A DNA stretch of 64,000 bases from Salinadaptatus halalkaliphilus (GCF_006543045.1 NZ_RBZW01000055.1:1-64000); one strand, 5' to 3'; shown: positions 44,838 to 55,572, counted from the first letter of the stretch. The notes: generated by a model from the letters alone, not told the origin. Translations and numbers: made by a program.

Positions 44838-45185
44838 TTACTCGAGTGCGTCGCCCTCGAGCCAGCTACCGGCCCAGCACTCGATTTCGTCGAAGACCGG
44901 TTCCAGGGATTCGCCCTTGTCGGTGAGGCTGTAGTAGGTCGCGATAGGGGCGTCTTCCTCGATTCGGCGCTCGACGAACCCCGTCTCGCCCAGATCGTCG
45001 AGGACGCGGGAAAGCGTCCGGGCGTTGGCACCCGTCGAGCGCTTGAGTTCGTTGAATCGTTGCTCGCCCTCAAGGAGTTCGTGAAGGACTGCCAGTCGCC
45101 ACTGGGAACCGATCTGCTCGAGGGAGGCGATGACGGGACAGGCATCAGGAGTTTCGGCGCGGGAACGGGGCTGTTGAGATGACAT
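44838..45185 (-). CDS. HxlR-family transcriptional regulator
   Basis: 115 aa from ATG 45185 (MSSQQPRS); the longer frame upstream is not coding. Winged helix: CPVIASLEQIGSQWRLAVLHELLEGEQRFNELKR, then ANARTLSRVLDDLGETGFVE and TYYSLTDKGESLEPVFDEI. The lone N-terminal Cys (C-P in the DACPV segment) is the redox/aldehyde-sensing position in several HxlR proteins. Target unknown; the divergent gene is the FAD oxidoreductase at 45442. Confidence 0.9.
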   Translation of the reverse strand: MSSQQPRSRAETPDACPVIASLEQIGSQWRLAVLHELLEGEQRFNELKRSTGANARTLSRVLDDLGETGFVERRIEEDAPIATYYSLTDKGESLEPVFDEIECWAGSWLEGDALE

Positions 45186-45286
45186 CTGGCTGTTTAATCG
45201 TAGATGACCGAGCCCTATAGCAGTTCGGAAACGAACCACCGCTCACCCTGCTCGCCACTCATCACGCGGGTGCCGGGAAGCCGACG

Positions 45287-45306
45287 CCGTATACCCCCGT
45301 ATACGG
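45287..45306. promoter_or_regulatory. 8+8 bp palindrome between hxlR and the FAD oxidoreductase
   Basis: CCGTATAC-CCCC-GTATACGG: perfect 8-bp arms with a 4-bp spacer, 102 bp from the HxlR start and 136 bp from the oxidoreductase start. A candidate operator, possibly for the HxlR protein. It shares only the GTATAC/CCGTAT core with the dispersed repeats and is not one of them. Confidence 0.35.
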
Positions 45307-45441
45307 ACTGGTGTACCTGTGTCTCGATGACACCGTAACGGTATGCGGTGGTGGCGAAACTGAATCCCAGCAGGGCGTCCAATGGCTGCAAGATTGACCG
45401 CCACCACAGTCTAGTGAACGTCGTCTCGAGTAGTCGTATCG

Positions 45442-46659
45442 GTGACTCGAACCAGCTACGCGATCGTCGGCGGGGGGATCGTCGGGGCGAGCGTCGCCTA
45501 CCACCTGAGCGAGCGAGGCGCCGACGACGTCACGGTCTACGAGCGAGCGGGTCTGGCTTCCGCGACGACCGCGAAGTCCACCGCGATGATCGGCGTGGCG
45601 GGTCCGGAGCCCGTTCGCCGGCTGAAAGCCTACGGGTTTCGGTTGTACAACGACTTCTTCGCCGATCCGGCGGCGGACCCCTCCTACGTCCACACCGGTC
45701 GGCTCCGGGTCGCGACTACCGAGGACAGTGCCGCCGCGTTCGAGCGGCTCGTCGCGGACGACCCCGATCGCGACGGCGACGGAGAACGAGCCGGCCTTCA
45801 GCCGTCGCGATTCGAACACACCCTTCGGGAATACGTCCCAGGCGAGTCGCTACACGACCGGTTTCTCCTGCCGCCCCTCGAGACGGCGCTCGTCGAGGGG
45901 GCACTCTATCAACCCGAGTACGGCTACGTCACGAGTGAGACCAGCACACTCGGTCCACAGGCGCTCGCGTTCGAGTTCGTCGAGCGGGCGAGAGACGGCG
46001 GCGTCACGTTCCGGACGGGGACGACCGTGACGGCCGTTCGGACCGAGGGCAGCCGTGCGACCGGTATCGAGACGGCCGAGGACGGCTTCGTCGCCGCTGA
46101 CGAGGTGATCTGTGCGGCGGGGCCGTGGACCGAACCGCTCCTCGAGGGTGCCGGCCTCGAGCTCCCGGTCGACCGCGTCCCATCGCCGGTGTTTGCGCTG
46201 ACGCTCGAGCAACCGCTGTCGTACACGCTGCCGGCCATCAAACACCACGAGTCGTCCGTCGGTATCCATCCGAAGCGCGACGAGACGATCTTGTTGACGT
46301 ATACGCCCGACGACGCGGCCGCTCGAGACGCGTTCGAGAGGAGCGATCCCACGCCGTCCGAGACTCACCGCCAACGTGCACTGGAGGCAGCGACGCGATT
46401 GGTGCCCATCCTCGAGGAGGCGACGATCACCGACGAGTGGCTCGGTTTCGGCACGCGAACGCCCGACGGTCGCCCTCTGGCCGGCTGGACCTCGATCGAC
46501 GGCCTGTCGCTGGCGGTCACGCCCGCCGGAATCCAACTCGGGCCCGCGGTCGGTTCGATCGTCGCTCGACAGGTACTCGAGGACGATCCGACGCGCCACT
46601 ACGATACCGTCTCGATCGCTCGGTTCGATGGGTATTCCGACTGGCGACGCGAGCGCTAA
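45442..46659 (+). CDS. FAD-dependent oxidoreductase (DAO family)
   Basis: 405 aa, GTG start. N-terminal dinucleotide motif YAIVGGGIVGASVAYHLSERG with E at the end of beta2 (VTVYERA), then ATTAKSTAMIGVAG, and C-terminal FGTRTPDGRPLAGWTSIDGLSLAVTPAGIQLGPAVGSIVA, the second FAD-contact region of glycine/D-amino-acid oxidases and sarcosine dehydrogenases. Oxidises an amine or amino acid; substrate unknown. The preceding HxlR gene is divergent and may regulate it. Confidence 0.88.
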   Translation: MTRTSYAIVGGGIVGASVAYHLSERGADDVTVYERAGLASATTAKSTAMIGVAGPEPVRRLKAYGFRLYNDFFADPAADPSYVHTGRLRVATTEDSAAAFERLVADDPDRDGDGERAGLQPSRFEHTLREYVPGESLHDRFLLPPLETALVEGALYQPEYGYVTSETSTLGPQALAFEFVERARDGGVTFRTGTTVTAVRTEGSRATGIETAEDGFVAADEVICAAGPWTEPLLEGAGLELPVDRVPSPVFALTLEQPLSYTLPAIKHHESSVGIHPKRDETILLTYTPDDAAARDAFERSDPTPSETHRQRALEAATRLVPILEEATITDEWLGFGTRTPDGRPLAGWTSIDGLSLAVTPAGIQLGPAVGSIVARQVLEDDPTRHYDTVSIARFDGYSDWRRER

Positions 46660-46710
46660 CCGACGGGGTCGTCGGCGCTCCCGACAATCCGAAGCCGGCG
46701 GTGTGGCCAG

Positions 46711-46796
46711 CCATACGGACCGCTGTGTCGTTTCACCAGGACGACCGCATTTGCTCGCGGTCGCGCCGGTACCGACATCCAGCAGTCCGTATCAGA
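46711..46796. repeat. dispersed palindromic element, copy C1 (degenerate)
   Basis: ATACGGACCGCTGTGTCG ... GCGGTCGCGCCGGT then CCAGCAGTCCGTATCA. Outer arms and the right inner arm match the family, but the left inner arm is corrupted. It lies directly before copy C2, as a tandem pair. Confidence 0.6.
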
Positions 46797-46876
46797 CGAT
46801 TACTGTCCCGATGTCCCGGCCCAGCCGCCGCCCGGGTCGCGGTTGGGCCGGAACTGACGGACAGGAAACCGTATCA
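46797..46876. repeat. dispersed palindromic element, copy C2
   Basis: CGATTACTGTCCCG, inner arms CCGGCCCAGCCGC and GCGGTTGGGCCGG (perfect complements), outer right arm ACAGGAAACCGTATCA. The final TCA (46874-46876) is the complement of the stop TGA of the minus-strand SRPBCC gene. Confidence 0.75.
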
Positions 46877-47281
46877 GTCGTCCGTCAACAACTCGTCGAT
46901 GCGCTCGAGCGCTGCGAGACAGATCGGTGCCGTGCCGGCCGACTGTAGCGGGAGTTCGAAGGCGACGCGACAGCGCTGCGGGCCGAGATCGTCGACTCGA
47001 TGGCCGGAACTCGGAACGCCGCCGATCCGCCAGGTCCAGCGCCGCTCCGAACACGTCGTCACTCGAAAAGGAAGCCAGACGCCAGGTGTGCGAACGCGAC
47101 CGGTCGTCCCCTCGCAAACGCGACGGTCCGTGGCCTCGACCGCCGTAACTACCGGCGACCACTCCGGCCAGCGCGTCGTATCTACGAGGGGGTCCCAGGC
47201 AGTTTCAGGGGCGACCGCGAGAACTTGGGAGGCCTCGAGTCGGAGGCCAGACGGGGTCTGCGTCGTTCGAAGGCGCGTCAT
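46874..47281 (-). CDS. SRPBCC/START-fold small-ligand-binding protein
   Basis: 135 aa from ATG 47281 (MTRLRTTQTPSGLRLEAS). Polyketide-cyclase/START-like fold: SQVLAVAPETAWDPLVDTTRWPEWSPVVTAVE, RTPGVWLPFRVTTCSERRWTWRIGGVP and a C-terminal helix LAALERIDELL. The cavity ligand is unknown. Its stop codon is built into repeat copy C2. Divergent from the ABC operon 103 bp away. Confidence 0.8.
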   Translation of the reverse strand: MTRLRTTQTPSGLRLEASQVLAVAPETAWDPLVDTTRWPEWSPVVTAVEATDRRVCEGTTGRVRTPGVWLPFRVTTCSERRWTWRIGGVPSSGHRVDDLGPQRCRVAFELPLQSAGTAPICLAALERIDELLTDD

Positions 47282-47384
47282 CGTCCGAGAGGACGGGCCG
47301 AAGGGCCTCAACTCTCTCGTTGTTACGTGTCCGACAGTCGTCTGCCACTAGACTTTTGAGGCGACCGCCAGTCTCGAGTAACGA

Positions 47385-48298
<914 letters not shown>

Positions 48299-48302
<4 letters not shown>

Positions 48303-50233
48303 GCGACGACTCGGCCGATCGGGGCCCAACCCGTTCGGTCCAGCCTCCCCGACTCGTCAGCGCCGCCAGCCACCTTGCCGGTAGCGCCACTCGAGTGGGG
48401 CGAATCGCCCGCTGGGAGCTGACAAAGAGCGCCGGGACGATCGACCGAAAGACGATCCTGCTCGTGCTCGCGGTGGTCGCCGTTGCCGGCGTCGTCGGGC
48501 TCTCGGTGGCCGACGAGGGCCTCGGCCTCGAGGACGAAATCTACGTGGTCGGCGTCGACGAGGACGATCCATACCACGATGTGGCCAGCGAGAGCGAGCA
48601 GTTTCGACCGATCGCACTCTCGATGGTCGACGACGACGGCGGCGACGTGAACGCGGATGTTATCCTCACCAGGGACGGCGAGATATACGTCGCCGGCGAG
48701 CACGGCGAGGCCGCCTACGACGCCTTCCGGGATGCCATCGACGACTACAACGAGCAACGCATGGCCGACGAAGCCGACGAAGCGGCTGCCTATCCCGTCC
48801 TGGTCACCGTCAACTACCAGGAGCGCACGCTTGCGGACGTTGCCGACGGCGCGGCCACACCTGACGGAGGGGCGGCCGACGCCTCGAGTGACGACGGCGC
48901 TGGCGCCGAAACGCCCGGCCAAGACGCTGACTCCGACGACGGCATCGACACTGGCGGCGACGGGGTCACGGGCGAACAGGACGCGGTCGCATCCGACGGA
49001 GACTCGAGCGAGCCACTCCAGGTGCCCGATGTCGGGGACGGTGCCGTCACGGAACAGACGACGCCGACGTCGCCGGGCGCGCTCGAGCCACCGTTCCCCT
49101 TCGAGGCGCTCGTGCTGGCGTTTCTGTTCATCGTGCCGATGAACTTCGTGATCCAGGCCTACGGCAGTACGATCATGGACGAGCGGATCAAGCGCCGCGG
49201 CGAACTGCTGTTGGTCTCGCCGGCCTCGAGTCCCGAAATCGTCGCCGGCAAGACGCTGCCGTATCTGCTGGGTCTCGCTGCAGTCACGGTCGTCATCGCG
49301 CGGGCGATCGGTGGCGGCGGCCAATCGATCGCGGCGGCAGTGCCGATCGCGCTCGCCTTCCTGGCGGCGACGTTCGTCGGCGCGATGTTTGCCCGCTCGT
49401 TCAAGGAACTCACGTTCGTGACGGTGACGATCAGCGTCGTGTTGACGACGTACACGTTCGTGCCGGCGATCTTCACCGACGTGACGCCGATCGCGCTGAT
49501 TTCGCCGCTTACCCTGATCGTGATGGACCTCCAGAACGAGTCGGCCCAGATCGGCGAGTTCCTCTTCTCGACGGGCCCGTTCTACCTCGGCGCAGCCGTC
49601 TGCTTTCTGGTCGGTATCGGCGTCTACCGCGAAGAAGATATGTTCTCCCAGAAGCCGATCCCGGCCAAGATCGTCGACGCGATCACGAGCCAGATCGATA
49701 CGATCTCGAGTCGCGTTCACGCCTACGCGAGCCCGTTCGTCCTCTCGATGCTCGCGATTCCGTTCGTCTTCGCCGCGCAGTTGCTCGCGGTCGCGTTGCT
49801 GTTTGTCGTCCCCGAAGCCATCGCATTGCCCGTCATGTTCGTCCTCGCAGCCGCGATCGAAGAGTTCGCCAAGAGCGTTCACGTCTATGCCGGCTACGCG
49901 CGCTCGCGGTTCGACGCCTCGCTCCGCGTCGCGGCCGTCCTCGGGGTCTTTTCCGGGGCCGGCTTCTTCCTCGCGGAGAAATTCACCCACGCCGTCCAGC
50001 TGGTCGGGCTCCCCGATCTCACCGTCGGCGCCGCGGCCTTTGGCCCCGCGCTCTCGAGCGAGCCGCTCGTGTTCCTGGCCATCTTCTTCGCGCCGCTCGT
50101 GTTGCACGTCGTCACGGCGGTCGTCGGCTCGCTGGGCGCGAGTCGCGGGCGGCACGCGTACGCCGTCGCGTTCGTGATCGCGACGCTCGTCCACGCACTG
50201 TACAACCTGGGGGTGATCGCCCTTGTCGCGTGA
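48299..50233 (+). CDS. ABC-2 type permease fused to a PrsW-like intramembrane protease domain
   Basis: 644 aa, GTG start. N-terminal TM (about 58-75), then an extracellular domain with a low-complexity Ala/Asp/Gly/Ser/Thr linker (about 180-260), then five ABC-2 TMs (about 275-440; GSTIMDERIKRRGELLLVSP is the cytosolic coupling helix). The last 200 residues are a second membrane module with IEEFAKS near 520, FFLAEKFTHA near 555-564 and HALYN near 632: the Glu-Glu/Glu/His metal-site pattern of PrsW-type CAAX/rhomboid-like proteases. The fusion suggests site-1 cleavage coupled to transport. Confidence 0.8.
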
Positions 50234-51392
50234 CGCGGACGAGCAGACGGCTGACACGCGAGAGACGGCCGTCCAGCGTGGGCCGAATCCCCCGGCTCCG
50301 ACCGACGGATCCGACGATCTCGGTTCGCGATCGGTCTGGCACGCCAGATGGGCGCTCGTCCGTCGCGAACTCCGCTCGCTGCGATCCGAGAAGACGATCC
50401 TGCTCGCGATCGCCATCCAGCTGTTCATCGCCGCGTTCTCCTCGTTTCTGGTCGTCGGGCTGGTCTCGATGTACGATCCCGGCTCTGTCGAGGGCTACCA
50501 GACCGAGGTCGCGATAACCGGTGACGATACGGACGCCCTACTCGCCGCGGCCAACGAGCAGGAGGGACTCCGGGCGATCACCTACGACGACCCCGCCGAC
50601 GCCTACGACGACTTCGAATCCGGCTCGAGTCACGTCACTGCCGTCCTCGATGCGAACAGAGACGACGACGGCCGGCTCGTTGTCAGGACCACGCTTCCCG
50701 AAGAGGGTCTCGAGACCACCTTGCTGGTCGTCCAGCTCCGCGAAACGCTCGAGGCCGTCGAACACGACGAACGCGTGGCCAACGACGACCGCCTCGAGGC
50801 GACGCCACTCGAGATTCCGCCGGCGGTCGAGGCCAGTCCGTACGTCGGCTTCACCTACACCATCTTGGTGCCGCTGTTGCTCTTCTTACCGGCGTTCATC
50901 AGCGGCTCGATCGTCGTCGACTCGGTGATCGAAGAGCGCGAGCGCGGCACCCTCGAATTGCTGCGGGTGGCGCCGCTGTCGTTCGTCGACGTGGTCGACG
51001 CGAAACTCGTCGCGACGACGGCACTGGCGCCGATACAGGCGGTCGCCTGGCTCGCGTTACTCGCGGCAAACGGGACGGAAATCGGGAATTCGGCGGCGTT
51101 GCTTGTGCTCGTCACGGCGCTGTCGCTACTCGTCGTCGCCATCGGTTCGGGAGTCGCACTCTACGCGCCCGATCGCCGGCAGGCCCAGTTGCTGTACTCC
51201 ATCGCGATCGTCGCCGCGTTAGTCGTCGCCACCCTGTTGCCCGAACACCCCGCAAACACCGTCGCGAAGTTCGCGATCGACAATCCGACGGAGACGACCT
51301 GGCTGTTGCTCGCGCTGTACGTGCTGTGTGGTGCCCTCGCTCTCGCCGTCCTCAGACGCGGTATTACAGCGCTCGAACCGGAGTCGCTGTGA
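50223..51392 (+). CDS. ABC-2 type permease (NatB-like)
   Basis: 389 aa; TTG start at 50223 overlaps the previous stop by 11 bp. N-terminal TM (ILLAIAIQLFIAAFSSFLVV), extracellular domain (about 80-205), then TMs from FTYTILVPLLLFLPAFISGSI and the coupling helix SVIEERERGTLELLRVAPLS, ending WLLLALYVLCGALALAVL. Same layout as NatB/YhaP sodium-export permeases. Forms with the 48299 gene the two permease halves; export substrate unknown. Confidence 0.85.
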   Translation: MSRDADEQTADTRETAVQRGPNPPAPTDGSDDLGSRSVWHARWALVRRELRSLRSEKTILLAIAIQLFIAAFSSFLVVGLVSMYDPGSVEGYQTEVAITGDDTDALLAAANEQEGLRAITYDDPADAYDDFESGSSHVTAVLDANRDDDGRLVVRTTLPEEGLETTLLVVQLRETLEAVEHDERVANDDRLEATPLEIPPAVEASPYVGFTYTILVPLLLFLPAFISGSIVVDSVIEERERGTLELLRVAPLSFVDVVDAKLVATTALAPIQAVAWLALLAANGTEIGNSAALLVLVTALSLLVVAIGSGVALYAPDRRQAQLLYSIAIVAALVVATLLPEHPANTVAKFAIDNPTETTWLLLALYVLCGALALAVLRRGITALEPESL

Positions 51393-51497
51393 CCCAGTAC
51401 GACAATCTCGAGTGCGGTTTCGCCGAGAGCGGTCACATTGTTTCCCGTCGCAGCCCCATGGCGTTCGCTTTTGCCCGTCCCGGCCCTGGGTGCGAGC

Positions 51498-51881
51498 GTG
51501 ACTGTCCCATCCAAAGCGGAACGATTGCTCGAGAGCGAACCACTGATGGCCCATCTCGGCACGTGTGCAGACGGACGGCCCCACGTCGCACCAGTCTGGT
51601 ATTGCTATGCTGACAGCGTCGTCGATGTCGTCACGTCCGGCCGAAAGCTCGCAAACGTACGGGAAAATCCGCGCGTTGCCCTTTCGGTGCAGGCCGACGA
51701 CGCCGGCGAGACGGAGTGGATGGTGACGCTGCTCGGAACGGCGACGGTCGTCGAGGACGAAGCCGCGACGGCACAGGTCCGCGAGCAAATCAACGAAAAG
51801 TACGGCGCTGACCACGACGCCTACGCCGAAAACACGCTCGTCCGTATCGATGTCGGTTCGACATCGTATCGAACGTACTGA
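51498..51881 (+). CDS. pyridoxamine 5'-phosphate oxidase-like (FMN split-barrel) protein
   Basis: 127 aa from GTG 51498 (VTVPSKAERLLES); earlier in-frame sequence is not protein-like. PNPOx-type split barrel: LMAHLGTCADGRPHVAPVWYCYADSVVDVVT, then RKLANVRENPRVALSV and WMVTLLGTATVVED. Members bind FMN or F420 and act as reductases. Stop lies 5 bp from the convergent deoxyhypusine synthase gene. Confidence 0.83.
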   Translation: MTVPSKAERLLESEPLMAHLGTCADGRPHVAPVWYCYADSVVDVVTSGRKLANVRENPRVALSVQADDAGETEWMVTLLGTATVVEDEAATAQVREQINEKYGADHDAYAENTLVRIDVGSTSYRTY

Positions 51882-51886
51882 TTCCG

Positions 51887-52912
51887 TTATTGATTCTCGA
51901 GTCGTTCCGTAGCCGCCGCGATCACCAGCGGCAGCGAGATCGTCGCGTCGCCGTAGACGGAGACGTTGTCGGCGTCTTTCTCGAGTTTGCCCCACGAGCG
52001 GGCTTCCTCTAAGGTCGCGCCGGAGAGACCGCCGGTCTGTTTCGGATCCATCGTCAACTGGACGGCGTAGTCGTAGGCTCGGGGCGTGACGAGCATCGTC
52101 TGGAGGGTGAAGTTCTTCGGAACGCCGCCGCCGACGACGAAGGCGCCGGCCTCGTCGGCGTCGAACGCGATGTCGGTCAGGCCGGTCATGTCCGCGAGCG
52201 CGTCGAGCGAAAAGGGCGATGTCTGGGAATACATCCAGGCCTGCAGCCCGAGCACGGAATCCTGTACGGCGGGACAGTAGATCGGCACGTCCGACTCGTA
52301 CGCCGCCGCGGCGATCCCCGGCTCCTCGTCGATATCGTCGCGTTCGTTGACCGCGGCGTTGGCCCTGCCGAGTTCGCGAGTGAGGCGTTCGATCGTCACG
52401 GCACCTTCGTCCTCGCACTCGGCCTCGAGGGGCGGAAAGACCTCCTCGCGAAGGTGGGACTCGAACGTCGCGAAGAACTCCTGGGGGAGATAGACGTTGT
52501 ATATCCGATCGACACCTTCGTCCCGGAGCGTCTCGTCGTGCTCTCGTTCGGTCTTTCCCTCGGGTGTCACCTCGCCGTGGTGGTGTTTCCCGCCGATGGC
52601 CTCGATCGAATCGTGGGTGAGGTTCGCGCCCGTCGTCACCAGCACGTCGATATGACCGTCGCGAATCAACGTCGAAACGATGCGACGCATCCCTGCGGGG
52701 ACCATCGCACCGGCCAGCGAGAAGAAGACCGTCACGTCGTCGTCGAACATCGATTCGGTGACGCGGACGGCCTCGTGGAGGTCCGTCGCGCCGACCCCGG
52801 CGTTACCGTACTCGTCGGCGAGTTCGCCGACGGTCATCCCGGCCCGGACCTCGGCGTGGCCGACGGGGTCGTGGGAAAAGGTCTCGCGTTCGGTTTCGTG
52901 CTCGTCGCTCAT
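51887..52912 (-). CDS. dys: deoxyhypusine synthase
   Basis: 341 aa. Transfers the aminobutyl group of spermidine (or agmatine in some haloarchaea) to a Lys of aIF5A, NAD-dependent. Motifs: VFFSLAGAMVPAGMRRIVSTLIRDGHIDVLVTTGANLTHD, IYCPAVQDSVLGLQAW, and the active-site Lys in VGGGVPKNFTLQTMLV. Length fits the archaeal family. The pyruvoyl arginine decarboxylase that makes agmatine lies at 60484. Confidence 0.95.
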   Translation of the reverse strand: MSDEHETERETFSHDPVGHAEVRAGMTVGELADEYGNAGVGATDLHEAVRVTESMFDDDVTVFFSLAGAMVPAGMRRIVSTLIRDGHIDVLVTTGANLTHDSIEAIGGKHHHGEVTPEGKTEREHDETLRDEGVDRIYNVYLPQEFFATFESHLREEVFPPLEAECEDEGAVTIERLTRELGRANAAVNERDDIDEEPGIAAAAYESDVPIYCPAVQDSVLGLQAWMYSQTSPFSLDALADMTGLTDIAFDADEAGAFVVGGGVPKNFTLQTMLVTPRAYDYAVQLTMDPKQTGGLSGATLEEARSWGKLEKDADNVSVYGDATISLPLVIAAATERLENQ

Positions 52913-53009
52913 ACGTTCGACTCGGCGAGCCAGCGGTTTGAACGCCGCGATTCGGCGTCCGTCTGTACACGGTTTCCCTCGAGAACACTTCGCCCCCGTA
53001 CGGGTGGCC

Positions 53010-53843
53010 CTACCGCATCATCGCGCCCGCCGGATGGGTCCCGCAGACGGCCGGATCGTAGCCCGCATCTGAGAGCCCTGTCCCGAGCGCGAAGACGGTC
53101 TCGCCGAGCATCGCCATCGAGGCCTGGCCGTCCGCGTCGGCCACGTCGTCGATCGTCTCGGCAATCCGATCGGTCACCAGTCCGGCCTCGCAAGCGAACT
53201 CGCGGGAGGCGTACATGAACGAGAGTAGGGTCGGCTCCCCGACGACTCTCGAAAGCGCCTGTTTGCCGGCCGCGGTCAACGCTTCGGTGTCACCCGAGAG
53301 CACGTCCGCCGTCGAGAGTTCGCCGAAGGAGACGTACTCGACGCGCGCTCGAGCGGGGATCGCATCCAGCTCGTTCGCGTGTGGCCCGCCGGGCTCGAGG
53401 CGGATCGGGACGCCGCCGTGGGCCTGGGCGACGACATCACCGAGACCGGTGCCGGCCTGGACCTCCGCCCCGTGAGCGATCGTCACGAGTTCGTTGTACG
53501 ACAGCGTCCGCTCGAAGACGTGATTCGCCGCGAGCGCCGTGCCGAGCGCTAACGCACCCGAAACGCCGAATCCGGCACCGATGGGAACGTCGGATTCGGC
53601 CCGAACACGAGCGTCGACCTCGAGCGTGTCCAGCACCGTCGTGACCGGGTCGACCTCGATCTCGACCCCGTCGAGGACGACCGTCGAGTCGGAGTTCGCT
53701 GTCGGTTCGACCGTTACGTCGACCCCGTCGGTGAGCGTCACCCCTGCCCCTCGAGAACCCGCTTTCGTCGGATCCTCGTCCGGGTGGGCGCTGAAGAAGC
53801 CAGTGATGTGTCCGGGGACGAACGCCGTCGCCTCGTCGCGCAT
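53010..53843 (-). CDS. pantoate kinase (archaeal CoA biosynthesis)
   Basis: 277 aa. GHMP-kinase fold: AFVPGHITGFFSAH at the start, RGAGVTLTDGVDVTVE, the glycine-rich phosphate loop PIGAGFGVSGALALGTALA, and GTGLGDVVAQAHGGVPIRLEPGG. Phosphorylates pantoate to 4-phosphopantoate in place of the bacterial PanC/CoaA route; typical archaeal enzyme. It lies 98 bp downstream of the dys gene start on the same strand. Confidence 0.9.
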   Translation of the reverse strand: MRDEATAFVPGHITGFFSAHPDEDPTKAGSRGAGVTLTDGVDVTVEPTANSDSTVVLDGVEIEVDPVTTVLDTLEVDARVRAESDVPIGAGFGVSGALALGTALAANHVFERTLSYNELVTIAHGAEVQAGTGLGDVVAQAHGGVPIRLEPGGPHANELDAIPARARVEYVSFGELSTADVLSGDTEALTAAGKQALSRVVGEPTLLSFMYASREFACEAGLVTDRIAETIDDVADADGQASMAMLGETVFALGTGLSDAGYDPAVCGTHPAGAMMR

Positions 53844-54044
53844 TGGCCGGGGTTACCACTGCACCGGTATAACGTTGAAGATTCGGCGCGATCTCGAGCC
53901 GAGAACGGTCATCTCACTGTCGAGTTCATCAGCACGTGACCGGTTCTCGTCGATAGTCAGAAACCCCCGATACTGATCGTGTTATAAATTAATTCTCTTT
54001 TGAACAAGTAGAATTAACTTGCTGTGGTACCTATTGAAGGACAC

Positions 54045-54959
54045 ATGTCGGATACCAACCGTACTAACGAACGCTCGAACGAGCCGGACGAACGAACACA
54101 ACCAGTCGACGAAACGACGACGGATCGACGAACGATGCTCAAGGCCGGCGGCACAGCACTCGCCGCCGGCGCTGGACTCACCGCCAGTACCGGCTCCGCG
54201 GCTGCCGTCTCCACGTTCGATGTCGAGGTTCGAGAGATCGACAGCGGCTGGAGCGGCCCCGATCCGCTCCCGGTCGTCGACGAACTGTTCGTCTTCATCC
54301 ACGGCTGGTTCGGCGATTCGACCGTCCGCAGCCAGGCTGCAGACGTCGCCGAGGCGCTCGAGGACGGCGGCTACGAGCCGGACGAGTACATCGGCATCCA
54401 GTGGGACGCGACCACGATCAACTTCATCGGCGCGACGGCAGAAACCGAAAATGTGGGCGAAATCGTCGCAGGCCTCGCGGAGGACTTCTACGACGGCGGC
54501 GGCGGCAACATCCGGCTGGTCGGTCACTCGCTGGGCGGCCGTGCCGTTCTCGAGACGATCAACGCGCTCGAGGACGGCTACGAAATCGAAACGGTCGCCC
54601 CGCTGGGAGCCGCTGCCAACGGCGATATGGTCTGTGATGTCGACGGGACCTTCGCCGACAGCTGGTACGACGGTATCGCCGACAACGCCGGGGAAGTACG
54701 CAACTACCACTCCGAGAACGACTCGACGGTCGGTGCCGCCTACGGCGGACTCACTGGCAATGCGCTCGGTGCCGACGGCTCGGACTGCCCGGACGAGGTC
54801 GCCGATACCTACGCGGACATCGACGTGACCGACAGCGTCGGCAATCACTTCGCGTTCCTCGGTGACGACCTCGTCGGTGAGGACCTGGCCGCAGCTATCG
54901 TCGACGGCGAGGGTGCAGACCACGGCGAAGCGCCCGAGAACGGCGGCGGCTGGTGGTAG
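54045..54959 (+). CDS. Tat-exported alpha/beta-hydrolase, lipase-like
   Basis: 304 aa from ATG 54045 (MSDTNRTNERS). Tat motif DRRTMLKAGGTALAAGAGL at about 28-46, Ala-rich cleavage site GSAAAV. Mature enzyme: LFVFIHGWFGDS (oxyanion loop), nucleophile elbow VGHSLGGRAVLE (Ser), DGIADNAGEVRNYHSENDSTVG with a candidate Asp, and VGNHFAFLG with a candidate His. Ester or lipid hydrolase outside the cell. C-terminus is acidic and Gly/Trp-rich. A deleted paralogue lies at 55573. The 201-bp A+T-rich gap upstream should hold its promoter. Confidence 0.8.
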   Translation: MSDTNRTNERSNEPDERTQPVDETTTDRRTMLKAGGTALAAGAGLTASTGSAAAVSTFDVEVREIDSGWSGPDPLPVVDELFVFIHGWFGDSTVRSQAADVAEALEDGGYEPDEYIGIQWDATTINFIGATAETENVGEIVAGLAEDFYDGGGGNIRLVGHSLGGRAVLETINALEDGYEIETVAPLGAAANGDMVCDVDGTFADSWYDGIADNAGEVRNYHSENDSTVGAAYGGLTGNALGADGSDCPDEVADTYADIDVTDSVGNHFAFLGDDLVGEDLAAAIVDGEGADHGEAPENGGGWW

Positions 54960-55010
54960 CGACGACGATCCGTTCACAACGCGAGATCGACTCCGTCCCG
55001 CTGCTCGCCG

Positions 55011-55451
55011 TCAGGAGTCGAGTCGCCGATCAAGGACGGTCGCAGTGACGAGCGTGGCTTCGGTCCGCCGAAGGATCTGGCCGACCGAACTCGCGGAACA
55101 ATCCAACTCGGCGGCGATATCTTCGTACGTCGCGTTTCGTGGAATGTCGTAATACCCCTGCTCGTACGCCGTCACCAACACCTCCTGCTGGCGATCGGTT
55201 AGCTCGTCGAACCGGTGCGTAGTCGACGGATAGTACGACATCACGGTTTCGACGGTGAGCTCGCCGAGTGATCGCGTTTCGGTGACGTGCTCCTGGACAT
55301 CCTCGTCCGGACCGATCACGGTCACGCGAAGCGACGACCGCTCGGAATCGACGACCGTCATCGGATACCGGACGATCACACCGTGGCGACGGTGGGGCTC
55401 GAGGAACGATCGATCGGCCGTAATGTAGACGTATAGGGTTCCTGTATGAGA
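55011..55451 (-). pseudogene. 5'-truncated Bat-type HTH regulator
   Basis: The frame encodes about 146 residues between a stop (TAA 55452-55454) and TGA at 55011. No ATG is available; the first possible start is GTG at 55379 (122 aa). Homologous-looking sequence continues upstream of it (LYVYITADRSFLEPHRRHG), so the gene has lost its beginning. The C-terminus is a clear bacterio-opsin-activator HTH: LTDRQQEVLVTAYEQGYYDIPRN, then ATYEDIAAELDCSASSVGQILRRTEATLV. Whole proteins of this type have about 210-220 residues. Confidence 0.65.
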
Positions 55452-55572
55452 TTATTGGAATGGTTGGATGACGTTAAGCATCTTAATTTCACTTTTATCT
55501 ATGAGAATATGAAATCATCCACTCTAGAATAAATATCGGTTTATCCAGTTCGGCCGACGACTAGCATGCAAC

